In this document: piece by piece, positions 48,085 through 56,801 of the stretch
Numbering within the stretch: position 1 is the first letter of the stretch
Layout: each line of letters opens with the position of its first letter
Assembly: GCF_001612965.1 (NCBI RefSeq)
Contig: NZ_BDBL01000026.1
Span: 62,001 to 126,000, forward strand
Direction: 5' to 3'
DNA: 64,000 nt
Source: Nocardia kruczakiae NBRC 101016
Lineage (GTDB): Bacteria > Actinomycetota > Actinomycetes > Mycobacteriales > Mycobacteriaceae
Position numbers and translations under genes: made by a program
Notes under the pieces: model-generated
The model's database searches: none
What the model was told of the DNA's origin: nothing
The model's input: the letters and a program-made list of their open reading frames with translations, nothing else

Positions 48085-49068
48085 CTACACTCCCAGCGCC
48101 GGGGCGAAGACCGACCACGAGTCGTGCAGATCGTCCTGCCAGTACACCCACGCGTGAGTGCCGTTGCGATGCACGACGGTCGCCGGAATGCCCAGGGCGG
48201 CAAGGCGACCGGTGAGCTGTCCGGTGCAGGAGTCGACGACGCTCTCCATCACGCCGCCGATCGCCACCCGGTTGGCCAGCGCGCCCGTGTTGCCGCCGAT
48301 CGAGGGATCGGAGAGGGTGTCGTGCACGCCGGGCACCCCGTTGCCCGAGGAGATGTAGAGGGCCGTTCCGCGCAGCCGATCGGCGTTCACCACCGGATCG
48401 TGAGCGGCCCAGTCCGGATCCCCCGGTCCTCCCCACATATTCCCGGCATTCGCCCCGAAGACGCCGAGCTGCGAATACACGTACGCCTGCGGAATCGGGC
48501 CGTTGGTCAGCGGGCACCCGCTGTAGGCGCCGACCGCCTGGTACAGGCCCGGCGCCCCGATCGCCAGATCCAGTGACGAGGTCGCCGACATCGAGGTGCC
48601 CGCGACGGCATTGCGGCCCGTCATCTGGAACCGCGAGTTGAGCAGCGGCGGCAGCTCCTGGGTCAGGAACGTCGTCCACTCGTTGCGGCCCAGCACCGGA
48701 TCGTCGGACTTCCAGTCGGTGTAGTAGCTGGCCCGCCCGCCCATCGGGACGATCACGTTCACCGGTTTGTCGGCGAAGAATTGCGCGACGTCGGTGCGGC
48801 TGGTCCACGGCCCGCCGTCCTCACCGCCGTCGACGGCGTTCAGGAGATACAGCGCCGGCGCCGCGAAATCCGGATGCGACATCCACACGGTGATCTGCTT
48901 GTTCATCGCCGCGGAATAGACCACCACCGAATATTGGCGACCACCCAGCGGATGGACGTCGACGATGGCGGGTCCGCCGGGATCCGCCGAGGCTGCCGCG
49001 GGCACAATCGCGGCAATCGAGGCGAAGGCGGCGAACAGGACAGCAAAACAGCGCGGAAGCCGGTGCAT
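48085..49068 (-). CDS. secreted esterase of the antigen 85 / mycolyltransferase family
   Basis: 327-residue exported alpha/beta hydrolase. A signal peptide (MHRLPRCFAVLFAAFASIAAIVP, cut after ASA) is followed by the catalytic core. The nucleophile is in VAGTSMSATSS, and the catalytic His is in NGTHAWVYW, the Ag85 pattern. YLLNAVDGGEDGGPW matches the substrate loop. Family members transfer mycolic acids to trehalose or arabinogalactan, or act as esterases of the envelope. The gene therefore supports a mycolate-producing host. The start is ATG 49068. The 168 bp upstream hold no recognised element. Confidence 0.9.
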   Translation of the reverse strand: MHRLPRCFAVLFAAFASIAAIVPAAASADPGGPAIVDVHPLGGRQYSVVVYSAAMNKQITVWMSHPDFAAPALYLLNAVDGGEDGGPWTSRTDVAQFFADKPVNVIVPMGGRASYYTDWKSDDPVLGRNEWTTFLTQELPPLLNSRFQMTGRNAVAGTSMSATSSLDLAIGAPGLYQAVGAYSGCPLTNGPIPQAYVYSQLGVFGANAGNMWGGPGDPDWAAHDPVVNADRLRGTALYISSGNGVPGVHDTLSDPSIGGNTGALANRVAIGGVMESVVDSCTGQLTGRLAALGIPATVVHRNGTHAWVYWQDDLHDSWSVFAPALGV

Positions 49069-49237
49069 ACGCGGAGTATTCCACCCTGTCGCGGTCCCCG
49101 CAGCACTCTCGGCAGGCGTGTCCACCGGGAGACCGGGCCCGCAAGCGGCGACCTCCGCGGGCCCGGCACCGGCGGTCCGCATCCGCCGGGCTATCTCTGT
49201 GCGGCCACCACGGTCCGGCCACCCCGGCGGAAGCGGC

Positions 49238-49684
49238 TCAGTGCGCGGCGACGGCGGCCCGGATCGCGGCGATATCGATCTTCGACATGGTCTGCAGCGC
49301 GGCGCCGGCCGCGGCGGCGTGCTCGCCGCCCATCAACGCCGGCAGCTCGGCCGGCACGACCTGCCAGGACAGGCCGTATCGATCGGTGAGCCAGCCGCAC
49401 GGCCCCGGCTTGCCGCCCGCGGTCAGCGCCGCCCACAGCCGGTCCACCTCGTTCTGCCCGTCGACCACCAGCTGAACGGAGGCGGCATCGGTGAAGGGAT
49501 GGCCGGGTCCGCCGTTCATCAGCGTGAGCGCGTGTCCGGCCAGATCGACCTGCACGACGAAGGCCGATCCGTCGGGGTTACGAGTGATGCCGGTGATGCG
49601 GGCGCCGGGAATGTGCTCGGTATAGAACCGGGCGGCTTTCTCGGCGGCAGTGTCGAACCAGAGGAAGGTGCTGATGTCGGTCAT
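49238..49684 (-). CDS. PhnB/VOC-family protein under an ECF-type promoter
   Basis: 148-residue single-domain VOC protein of the PhnB/3-demethylubiquinone-methyltransferase-like group. It starts MTDISTFLWFDTAAEKAARFYTEHIPGARI and has MNGGPGHPFTDAASVQLVV, VDRLWAALTAGGKPGPCGWLTDRYG and SWQVVP. No reaction is established for these proteins. CAGGAGC precedes ATG 49684. The promoter 42-100 bp upstream is closely similar to that of the YCII/ECF42 operon, so the gene is likely controlled by that sigma factor. It lies downstream of, and in the same direction as, the XRE regulator. Confidence 0.87.
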   Translation of the reverse strand: MTDISTFLWFDTAAEKAARFYTEHIPGARITGITRNPDGSAFVVQVDLAGHALTLMNGGPGHPFTDAASVQLVVDGQNEVDRLWAALTAGGKPGPCGWLTDRYGLSWQVVPAELPALMGGEHAAAAGAALQTMSKIDIAAIRAAVAAH

Positions 49685-49726
49685 GATCGCTCCTGGGGTG
49701 TGTTTCCGACTCGCTGTCACCCCTCG

Positions 49727-49783
49727 GTCGAGGCCGATCTCGCACATTCGACACAGTTCGCGAATTTTCTCGAGATTTTTTTC
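49727..49783 (-). promoter_or_regulatory. second ECF42-type promoter
   Basis: On the minus strand TGTCGA (49753-49748) and CGAC (49730-49727) are 17 bp apart. An AT-rich tract AAAAAAATCTCGAGAAAATT lies upstream (49783-49764), and GAGGGGTGACAG follows the -10. Each element matches the promoter at 37.4 kb, including bases outside the core boxes. Confidence 0.7.
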
Positions 49784-49790
49784 GCCGGAC

Positions 49791-50621
49791 CTATTCGGCG
49801 GCGAGACGATCCAGTGCCGCCCGGCTCGCTTCGTCGGCGGCGCGGTAGATGATCAGCCGCTGATCGGGGTCCTGCAGCGGCATCAGCGCTTCGTAGGCGA
49901 CGGTGACCGCACCCACTCGCGGATGATGCATCGTCTTACGCCCGCGGCCCTGCACCCGCACATCTCTGCGCTCCCACAGTTCGGCGAATTCGGCACTGCC
50001 CGTGCGGAATTCGTCGATCAGCTCGGCCAGGACCCGGTCGTCGGGATGGGCGGCCCAGGCGGCGCGCAGCCCCGCGATCCCCTCCCGCACCGTCCGTTCG
50101 CGATCGGCGTAGAAGGTGCCCATCCCCGGATAGAGCAGGCACAGCCACATGGAGTTGCGCTGCCGGGGCGGCAGCGTGTCGAAATCCAGCAGCAGCCGCG
50201 CCATCTCGCGATTCCAGGCCAGAATGTCGTAGCGGTGGTTGAGCACCATCGCCGGTATCGGCGCCAGATCCGCGACCAGCCGGACCAGCTCCGGTGAGGC
50301 CGTGGTCGCCGGTTTGCCGTCGTCCGGGGGGCGCTGCCGGGCCAGATCGAACAGATAGATGCGTTCGTCCGGTGCCAGGCGCAGGGCCTGCGCGAGCGCG
50401 TCGAGAACCTCCGGCGAGGGCCGCAAACCACGACCCTGTTCCAGCCGCACGATGTAGTCGGTGCTCACGCCGGCCAGCTCGGCGACCTCCTCGCGGCGTA
50501 ATCCCGGGGTACGGCGGGAACGGCGGCGCAGCGGCAGGCCGAAATCGCCCGGATCGAGTCGTTCGCGCCGGGTGCGCAGAAAGGCGCCCAGTTCCTGTGT
50601 CACTTCCACCGTGCCGGTCAT
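49791..50621 (-). CDS. XRE-family regulator with MmyB-like ligand domain
   Basis: 276-residue regulator. The N-terminal helix-turn-helix spans LGAFLRTRRERL to RREEVAELAGVSTDYIVRLEQGRG. The C-terminal PAS-like MmyB domain has APIPAMVLNHRYDILAWNREMARLLLDF and FYADRERTVREGIAGLRAAW. Members of this family usually regulate a divergent oxidoreductase gene in response to a fatty acid-like ligand. The neighbouring divergent gene here is an aldo/keto reductase with 117 bp between starts, which fits that pattern. Confidence 0.9.
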   Translation of the reverse strand: MTGTVEVTQELGAFLRTRRERLDPGDFGLPLRRRSRRTPGLRREEVAELAGVSTDYIVRLEQGRGLRPSPEVLDALAQALRLAPDERIYLFDLARQRPPDDGKPATTASPELVRLVADLAPIPAMVLNHRYDILAWNREMARLLLDFDTLPPRQRNSMWLCLLYPGMGTFYADRERTVREGIAGLRAAWAAHPDDRVLAELIDEFRTGSAEFAELWERRDVRVQGRGRKTMHHPRVGAVTVAYEALMPLQDPDQRLIIYRAADEASRAALDRLAAE

Positions 50622-50738
50622 CGCTGTCGATCCTACGACGAGGCTGGTACCGGCGATCCCAGGAAAAACCTTCCCTTACCGCGTTCGTCCCGGCCGCGCA
50701 GACTTGCCGTCGAGATCGAATCCACACAGGAGGAAGAT

Positions 50739-51803
50739 ATGGCGCTCACTCTCGACACCTATCGGCTGCTCGGCCGGTCCGGCCTGCGGGTCTCACCGCT
50801 CGCACTGGGCACCATGACCTTCGGCGCCGACTGGGGCTGGGGCGCCGAACGGGACGAGGCGCGCAAACTGTTCGACGACTACGTCTCGCGCGGCGGCAAT
50901 TTCATCGACACCGCCAGCGTCTACACCAACGGCAGTTCCGAGCGGCTGCTCGGCGAATTCACCCGCGACAATCGCGAAAGCCTGGTGCTGGCAACGAAAT
51001 ACACGATGTTGCGGCGGCCCGGCGATCCGAATTCCGGCGGCAACAACCGCAAGTCGATGTTCGCCTCGGTGGAGGCCAGCCTGCGCAACCTGAACACCGA
51101 CTACATCGATCTGCTGTATCTGCACGCCTGGGACTTCACCACGCCGGTCGAGGAGGTACTGCGCGGCATGGACGATCTGGTCCGGCAGGGCAAGGTGCTC
51201 TACGTCGCCATCTCCGACACCCCGGCCTGGCAGGTGGCGCGCATGCAGACCATCGCCGACCTGCGCGGATGGTCCCCGCTGGTGGCGCTGCAGGTCGAAT
51301 ACAGCCTGATCGAACGCACCGTGGAACACGACCTGTTCCCGATGGCGCGGGAACTCGGGCTCGGCGTGATTCCGTGGTCGCCGCTCGGCAGCGGCGTGCT
51401 GACCGGCAAATACACCACCGCCGATCTGGACGCCTCGGCGGCGGGTTCGCCGGAGGGCAGTCGTAAGAACGTCGCGCTGGCCAACGGTTCGCTGACCGAA
51501 CGGGGCCTCGCGATCACCGAGGTGGTGAAACAGGTCGCGGCGGAACTGGACCGGACACCGGCCCAGACGGCACTCGCGTGGACGCTGCGGAATCCGGCGG
51601 TGACCGCCCCCATCATCGGCGCCCGCACCCCCGCTCAGCTCGCCGACAATCTGGGCGCCCTGGAGGTGGAATTCGATGCGGCGCAACTGGAACGGCTGGA
51701 CACGGCCAGTGCCGTCGAACCCGGATTCCCGCACAATATGCTCGCCCGCGAGATGACCAATACCGTGATCAACGGCGATCTGACGATCACCCCGCGGACC
51801 TGA
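50739..51803 (+). CDS. aldo/keto reductase
   Basis: 354-residue NADPH-dependent TIM-barrel reductase. Catalytic-tetrad segments are seen: GGNFIDTASVYTNG (Asp, Tyr), VLATKYTM (Lys) and YLHAWDF (His). The cofactor-binding end is TAPIIGARTPAQLADNLGAL. It belongs to the YajO/Tas-like group that reduces a range of aldehydes and quinones. AGGAGGAAGAT provides a strong ribosome site. It is divergent from the XRE/MmyB regulator. Confidence 0.93.
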   Translation: MALTLDTYRLLGRSGLRVSPLALGTMTFGADWGWGAERDEARKLFDDYVSRGGNFIDTASVYTNGSSERLLGEFTRDNRESLVLATKYTMLRRPGDPNSGGNNRKSMFASVEASLRNLNTDYIDLLYLHAWDFTTPVEEVLRGMDDLVRQGKVLYVAISDTPAWQVARMQTIADLRGWSPLVALQVEYSLIERTVEHDLFPMARELGLGVIPWSPLGSGVLTGKYTTADLDASAAGSPEGSRKNVALANGSLTERGLAITEVVKQVAAELDRTPAQTALAWTLRNPAVTAPIIGARTPAQLADNLGALEVEFDAAQLERLDTASAVEPGFPHNMLAREMTNTVINGDLTITPRT

Positions 51804-51825
51804 TCTCCCGAGGTTCCGCCGCGGA

Positions 51826-52542
51826 TCAGGCTGCGGTGGTGAGGAATTCGGCCGCCGCGGTGCGGTATCGGTCGACCAGCAGGCGCACCACCGCCGGATG
51901 TACGCCGAGCGGTTCGGCGACTCCGTCGGCACCGACCTCCCGCAGGCGCTGATGGAACAGCCCGTGCGCCAGCAGATACGAGCCGACGAACACCCGCTCG
52001 GCACCGGACTTCCGCAGGGCGGCAACGACATCCGGTACCCGCGGCTCGCCGGTCGCGATGTAGGCCGTGCGAACCGCGGCGTCCAGCTCCTGCGCCAGCA
52101 TGGCGGTCGCCTGCCGCACATCGTGGCGCGCACGCGCGTCGGAGGACCCGGCCGCCGCGACGACCACCGCATCACCGGGACGCATACCGGCCTCGTGCAA
52201 CCGCATCCGCATCACCCGAGCCAGCATCGGGTCCGGGCCCATCGCCGGGGTCACCACCACATCCGGATGCCCGCTGTCCCGGACTTCGCGCGGGACATCC
52301 TGGTAGACGTGGTAACCGGAGGCGAGAAAGGCCGGAACCACCACGGCCGGAACGCCGTTCAGCTCGCGCAGTACCTCGGCGGGGGTGGGGCCGAGCACGT
52401 CGACGAAAGCGGTCCGTACCGGCACGTCGGCGCCGGCGCCTCCCATCTCCGCACGCACCGCATCGGCCAGCGTGGCGATCATCCGCACGCCGGTGGCACT
52501 GCGGGTGCCGTGCGCCACCAGCACCAGCGCGGGGGCGCTCAC
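51826..52542 (-). CDS. CbiX/SirB-type sirohydrochlorin chelatase
   Basis: 238-residue tandem CbiX protein that inserts Fe (or Co) into sirohydrochlorin. The metal-binding histidines are His11 in LVLVAHGTRS and His78 in ASGYHVYQDVP. The second half (GDAVVVAAAGSSDARARHD, then SYLLAHGLFHQRL) repeats the fold. The neighbours nnaR and nirBD need siroheme, which points to the ferrochelatase step. The GTG start overlaps the nnaR stop by 4 nt, indicating translational coupling. It is the last gene of the nir operon. Confidence 0.88.
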   Translation of the reverse strand: MSAPALVLVAHGTRSATGVRMIATLADAVRAEMGGAGADVPVRTAFVDVLGPTPAEVLRELNGVPAVVVPAFLASGYHVYQDVPREVRDSGHPDVVVTPAMGPDPMLARVMRMRLHEAGMRPGDAVVVAAAGSSDARARHDVRQATAMLAQELDAAVRTAYIATGEPRVPDVVAALRKSGAERVFVGSYLLAHGLFHQRLREVGADGVAEPLGVHPAVVRLLVDRYRTAAAEFLTTAA

Positions 52543-53765
52543 CAGACCCCCGCCATGGGCGCGGGTCGCTGCGGACGCAGCGACGGGGCGTACCCGCCCG
52601 GCGGGCGGGTGTTGTTGTCCACGCATTCGGCGGGGTCGAGAGCCAGCCGATAGCCGCGCTTGACCACCGTCTGAATCGCCTTCGGCGTGCCGAGACCCGC
52701 ACGCAGCCGGGCGATTCCGGTCTCCACGGCATGGGTGTCGTCCCCACCGCCGGGCAGCGCCGCGAGCAGATCCTCCCGGGACACCACCCGGCCGGGCTGG
52801 CGGGCCAGCGCCCGCATCAACGCCATCGGCGCGGGAGCGAGCTGACGCACCGAACCGTCCACCACGACGCAGCCGCCGCGCACGCTCAATTCGTGCCCGG
52901 CGGCGTGAATCCGGTTGGCGCGGCGCGGAAGTTCCTCGGCGACGTGGCGAGCCAGCGCACCGAGTCGCGCACGGCCCGGCATGGACGTCGGCACCCCGAG
53001 TTCCTCCAGCGGTGCGGCGGTGATCGGGCCGACGCACGCCGGCAGCACCCGCGAACGCATCGCCTGCAGGACGCCCTCGAGCAGCCCGGTTTCCTTCGCC
53101 CGCATCAACATCGAGGCCACCGCGGGTGCGCTGGTGAACGTGACGCAGTCCAGTGCGGAGGTGACCACGCCCTCGATCAGTCGGTCCATCGGCACACGAT
53201 CGTCCGGTGGCACCCAGCGGTACACCGGCACCGGCACGACATCGGCGCCGGCACAGCGCAATACCTCGCAGAAGTCGGGGACCGGCTCCCATTCGGTCGT
53301 CGCACCGTGCAACTGCACCGCGATGCGCACACCCTCGACCCCCGCCGCCAGCAGGTGATCGAGCACCTCGGCGGACGATTCGGAGGCCGGCGACCATTCC
53401 TCGCGCAGTTCGGCGGCCCGGATGGCGCCCTTGGCCTTGGGGCCACGGGCCAGCATGCGCGTGGAAGCCAAAGTGTCCCGGAGATTTTCGGCCAGGCCCC
53501 ACCCCTCCGCCGCTTCCATCCAGCCGCGGAAGCCGATGCCGGTGGTGGCGACGGCGATCTGCGGCGGATCGGCGACCAACTGCCGGGTCACCCGCTCCAG
53601 TTCGGTGTCGTCGGACAGGGGGATGATGCGAATCGCCGGGGCGGAAACGATATTCGCGCCTCGGCGACTCAACAGCGTAGCCAGTTCGTCGGCCCGCCGG
53701 GCGGCTGTCACACCGATGGTGAAGCCGTCCAGGGGTTTCAATTCGGTGGGTTGCGCTTCGCTCAC
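52539..53765 (-). CDS. nnaR: NnaR, uroporphyrinogen-III-synthase-like nitrate/nitrite regulator
   Basis: 408-residue two-domain protein. Residues about 10-265 are a HemD-like uroporphyrinogen-III synthase fold (GFTIGVTAARRADELATLLSRRGA, ATTGIGFRGWMEAA, DCVTFTSAPAVASML). Residues about 290-385 form an OmpR-type winged helix (APAPMALMRALARQPGRVVSREDLLAALPG, VETGIARLRAGL, TVVKRGYRL). This matches NnaR of Streptomyces and mycobacteria (Rv0260c type), which activates nitrite reductase and nitrate transport genes with GlnR. It overlaps nirD upstream and the chelatase downstream by 4 nt each, so regulator, chelatase and enzyme are one operon. Confidence 0.88.
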   Translation of the reverse strand: MSEAQPTELKPLDGFTIGVTAARRADELATLLSRRGANIVSAPAIRIIPLSDDTELERVTRQLVADPPQIAVATTGIGFRGWMEAAEGWGLAENLRDTLASTRMLARGPKAKGAIRAAELREEWSPASESSAEVLDHLLAAGVEGVRIAVQLHGATTEWEPVPDFCEVLRCAGADVVPVPVYRWVPPDDRVPMDRLIEGVVTSALDCVTFTSAPAVASMLMRAKETGLLEGVLQAMRSRVLPACVGPITAAPLEELGVPTSMPGRARLGALARHVAEELPRRANRIHAAGHELSVRGGCVVVDGSVRQLAPAPMALMRALARQPGRVVSREDLLAALPGGGDDTHAVETGIARLRAGLGTPKAIQTVVKRGYRLALDPAECVDNNTRPPGGYAPSLRPQRPAPMAGVW

Positions 53766-54154
53766 GGTGTACCGCCGTACTGGATCGGTTCGTTGGACAC
53801 CGCGACGACCCCGTCGACGACGCGCACGCCGTAGACGGGCAGTGCGACCGAGTCGTCGTCCAGGCAGCGGCCGTCCAGCAGCGAGAACGACTGCTTCAGC
53901 AGCGGCGAGGCGACGACCGGCACACCGGCGCGGTCACCGACGATGCCGCGGGACATGACCGCCGCCCGCCCGAACGGATCGATATTGCCGACGGCGTAGA
54001 GCGTGCCGTCGGGCAGCAGGAAGAGCGCGGCCTGCCGTCCGCCCCTGAGCAGTACCGCCACGCCGCGGCCGGGAATCAGATAATCGAGCCGGCAGGCCGA
54101 GGTCCAGCCGGTGGTGGTTGCCGGTGCGAAGCCGGGTGTGTCGATAACGGTCAT
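53762..54154 (-). CDS. nirD: NirD, small subunit of NADH-dependent nitrite reductase
   Basis: 130-residue Rieske-fold protein lacking the Cys/His iron ligands, as is usual for NirD (GRQAALFLLPDGTLYAVGNIDPFG and ASPLLKQSFSLLDGRCLDD). It associates with NirB. The stop overlaps the nnaR ATG, and nirB ends 65 nt upstream. A small palindrome (ACCTATTAGGT) lies in that gap just before the ribosome site region. Confidence 0.9.
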   Translation of the reverse strand: MTVIDTPGFAPATTTGWTSACRLDYLIPGRGVAVLLRGGRQAALFLLPDGTLYAVGNIDPFGRAAVMSRGIVGDRAGVPVVASPLLKQSFSLLDGRCLDDDSVALPVYGVRVVDGVVAVSNEPIQYGGTP

Positions 54155-54219
54155 CGGTGATCTCCTCCGAACGCCTTACCTAATAGGTACCGGTGTCCTG
54201 TTTCCGCACGATTACGTGG

Positions 54220-56775
54220 CTATTTCCCGGGCGTGGCAGTTGCGGCCGGCATGGCGGGCATTTCGGGCAGGCCGAGCAGAACCGGCGTCTTGCGCTCCCC
54301 GCTCTCGTCGAAGGCGATCGTCGGATCGGCCTCCTCCGGCGCGTTGACGAAGGTGACGAAGCGCGAGAGCTTCGCGGGATCCTCCAGCACCGCGGCCCAT
54401 TCGTCCTTGTAACCGGCGACGTGGCGGGCCATGCTCTCCTCCAGCTCGGCGGCGATGCCGAGGGAGTCCTCGCAGACGACCTGCTTGAGGTGTTCGATCC
54501 CGCCCTCGAGTGCTTCCTGCCACGGCGCGGTGCGCTGCAGCCGGTCCGCGGTGCGGATGTAGAACATCAGATAGCGGTCGATGTAGCGGATCAACGTCTC
54601 GTCGTCGAGGTCACCGGCCAGCAGCACCGCGTGCTTGGGCGTCAGGCCGCCGTTGCCGCCGACGTAGAGGTTCCAGCCGTTCTCGGTGGCGATGACGCCG
54701 ACGTCCTTGCCACGCGCCTCGGCGCATTCGCGGGCACAGCCCGAGACCGCCAGCTTCAGCTTGTGCGGCGAGCGCAGTCCCCGGTAGCGCTTCTCCAGCA
54801 GCACCGCCATGCCGACCGAATCCTGCTGTCCGTAGCGGCACCAGGTCGAGCCCACGCAGCTCTTCACGGTGCGCAGCGATTTGCCGTAGGCGTGGCCGGA
54901 TTCCATCCCCTTGTCGACCAGTCGCTGCCAGATCTGCGGCAGCTGCTCGACCCGCGCACCGAACAGGTCGATGCGCTGGCCGCCGGTGACCTTGACGTAG
55001 AGGCCGAAATCCTTGGCGATCTGGCCGATTTCGATCAGCTGCTCGGGCGTCACCTCACCGCCGGGCATCCGCGGCACCACCGAATAGGTGCCGTTCTTCT
55101 GCAGGTTGGCCAGGAAGTGGTCGTTGGTGTCCTGCAGTGCGGACTGCTCACCGTCGAGGATGTGGTCGCTCGAGGTCGAGGCCAGGATGGACGCGACGGT
55201 CGGCTTGCAGATATCGCAGCCGATTCCGGTGCCGTGCTTGGCGATCAGTTCCGAGAAGGTGCGGATTCCGGTCACCTGCACGATCTCGAACAGTTCGGAC
55301 CGGGACTGGGTGAAGTGCTCGCACAGCGCCTTCGACATCTCCACGCCGGACTGCTCGAGCAGCTTCTTGATCATCGGAACGCAACCACCGCAGGAGGTTC
55401 CGGCGGAGGTGCAGCTCTTGACCCCGGCGATATCGCAGGCGCCTTCGTGAATAGCACCGACGATGGCCCCTTTGGACACGTTGTTGCAGGAGCAGATCTG
55501 CGCCTCGTCGGGCAGGGCGTCCGCGCCCAGTTCGGCGCCCGCGGGCGAGATCAGCGCGGCCGGTTCGGCGGGCAGTTCGCTGCCGACCAGCGGACGCAAC
55601 GCCGCGTACTGCGAGGCGTCGCCGACCAGGATGCCGCCGAGCAGCGTCTTGGCGTCGTCGGAGATCACCAGCTTGGCGTAGGTGCCCTTGGCGGCGTCGT
55701 GCAGCACCACCGACAGCGCGCCCTCGGTGGTGGCGTGTGCGTCACCGAAACTGGCGACGTCCACGCCGAGCAGCTTCAGCTTGGTCGACAGGTCGGCGCC
55801 CGGGAATTCGCCGGCGCCGCCGACCAGCCGGTCCGCGACGATCTCGGCGGTGGTGTAGCCGGGGGCGACCAGGCCGTAGCAGGTGCCCTCCACGGCGGCG
55901 ACCTCGCCGACGGCGTAGATGTGCGGGTCGGAGGTGACCATGCCCAGGTCGGTGAGCGCACCACCGCGCGGGCCGATCTCGAGTCCGGCGTCGCGGGCGA
56001 TCTGATCGCGCGGGCGCACACCGGCGGAGAACACGACCAGCGAGGCGTCGATCACGGACTCATCGGACAGTGAAACCCGCAGGCCCGCACCGTCTTCGGC
56101 CGGTTCGATGGCCGAGGTGCCGACACCGGTGTGCACGTGCAGGCCCAGATCGGTGACCAGCTTCTCCAGGATCGCGCCGCCACCCTCGTCGACCTGCACC
56201 GGCATCAGCCGCGGCGCGAACTCGACGACGTGCGGTGTCATTCCCATGAGCCGCAGCGCATTCGCCGCTTCCAGACCGAGGAGTCCGCCGCCGACGACCA
56301 CACCGACCGCGCCGGGGCCCGCGTTCTGCGCGGCGGCCCGGATGCCGTCGAGGTCCTCGAGGGTGCGGTAGACGAAGCATTCCGGACGGTCGTGGCCCGG
56401 CACCGGCGGCACGAAGGCATACGATCCGGTCGCGAGAACCAGTGCGTCGTAACCGATCACGTCCCCGGAGGAGGTGGTCACCTTGCGGGCGGCGCGGTCG
56501 ATCTCGTCGGCGCGCACGCCGAGGCGCAGATCCACCAGCGCGTCGCCGGCGTACTCGTTACCGGGCAGGGCGAGCGCGCTCTTGTCCCAGGCGCCGACGT
56601 AGGACGACAGGCCGACGCGGTCGTAGGCGGCCTGGTCCTCTTCGCTCAGCACGACGACCTGCCATTGCCCGGCCTCGTCGCGGGAGCGCAGCGCCTCCAC
56701 GAACCGGTGCCCGACCATGCCGTGGCCGACGACCACCACGGTCTTGCGCTGCGTGGGTTCGACTGTCGTGTTCAT
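54220..56775 (-). CDS. nirB: NirB, large subunit of NADH-dependent assimilatory nitrite reductase
   Basis: 851-residue flavo-siroheme enzyme that reduces nitrite to ammonium with NADH. Residues 1 to about 290 are the FAD/NAD(P) domains (VVVVGHGMVGHRFVEAL; VVVGGGLLGLEAANAL; YAVGEVAAV). A BFD-type [2Fe-2S] domain follows (CSCNNVSKGAI... SCTSAGTSCGGC). The C-terminus holds the nitrite/sulfite reductase repeats and the siroheme-[4Fe-4S] cluster: CVGSTWCRYG and SGCARECAEARGKD. ATG 56775 has GGAGGAC upstream and follows narK by 26 nt. Confidence 0.96.
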   Translation of the reverse strand: MNTTVEPTQRKTVVVVGHGMVGHRFVEALRSRDEAGQWQVVVLSEEDQAAYDRVGLSSYVGAWDKSALALPGNEYAGDALVDLRLGVRADEIDRAARKVTTSSGDVIGYDALVLATGSYAFVPPVPGHDRPECFVYRTLEDLDGIRAAAQNAGPGAVGVVVGGGLLGLEAANALRLMGMTPHVVEFAPRLMPVQVDEGGGAILEKLVTDLGLHVHTGVGTSAIEPAEDGAGLRVSLSDESVIDASLVVFSAGVRPRDQIARDAGLEIGPRGGALTDLGMVTSDPHIYAVGEVAAVEGTCYGLVAPGYTTAEIVADRLVGGAGEFPGADLSTKLKLLGVDVASFGDAHATTEGALSVVLHDAAKGTYAKLVISDDAKTLLGGILVGDASQYAALRPLVGSELPAEPAALISPAGAELGADALPDEAQICSCNNVSKGAIVGAIHEGACDIAGVKSCTSAGTSCGGCVPMIKKLLEQSGVEMSKALCEHFTQSRSELFEIVQVTGIRTFSELIAKHGTGIGCDICKPTVASILASTSSDHILDGEQSALQDTNDHFLANLQKNGTYSVVPRMPGGEVTPEQLIEIGQIAKDFGLYVKVTGGQRIDLFGARVEQLPQIWQRLVDKGMESGHAYGKSLRTVKSCVGSTWCRYGQQDSVGMAVLLEKRYRGLRSPHKLKLAVSGCARECAEARGKDVGVIATENGWNLYVGGNGGLTPKHAVLLAGDLDDETLIRYIDRYLMFYIRTADRLQRTAPWQEALEGGIEHLKQVVCEDSLGIAAELEESMARHVAGYKDEWAAVLEDPAKLSRFVTFVNAPEEADPTIAFDESGERKTPVLLGLPEMPAMPAATATPGK

Positions 56776-56801
56776 GACTGTCCTCCGATGCTTTCCGATG
56801 G

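Noticed and set aside
54155..54219. Palindrome ACCTATTAGGT in the nirB-nirD gap as an operator
   Set aside because: It is short, lies inside an operon and is not repeated elsewhere in the window, so I mention it only under nirD.
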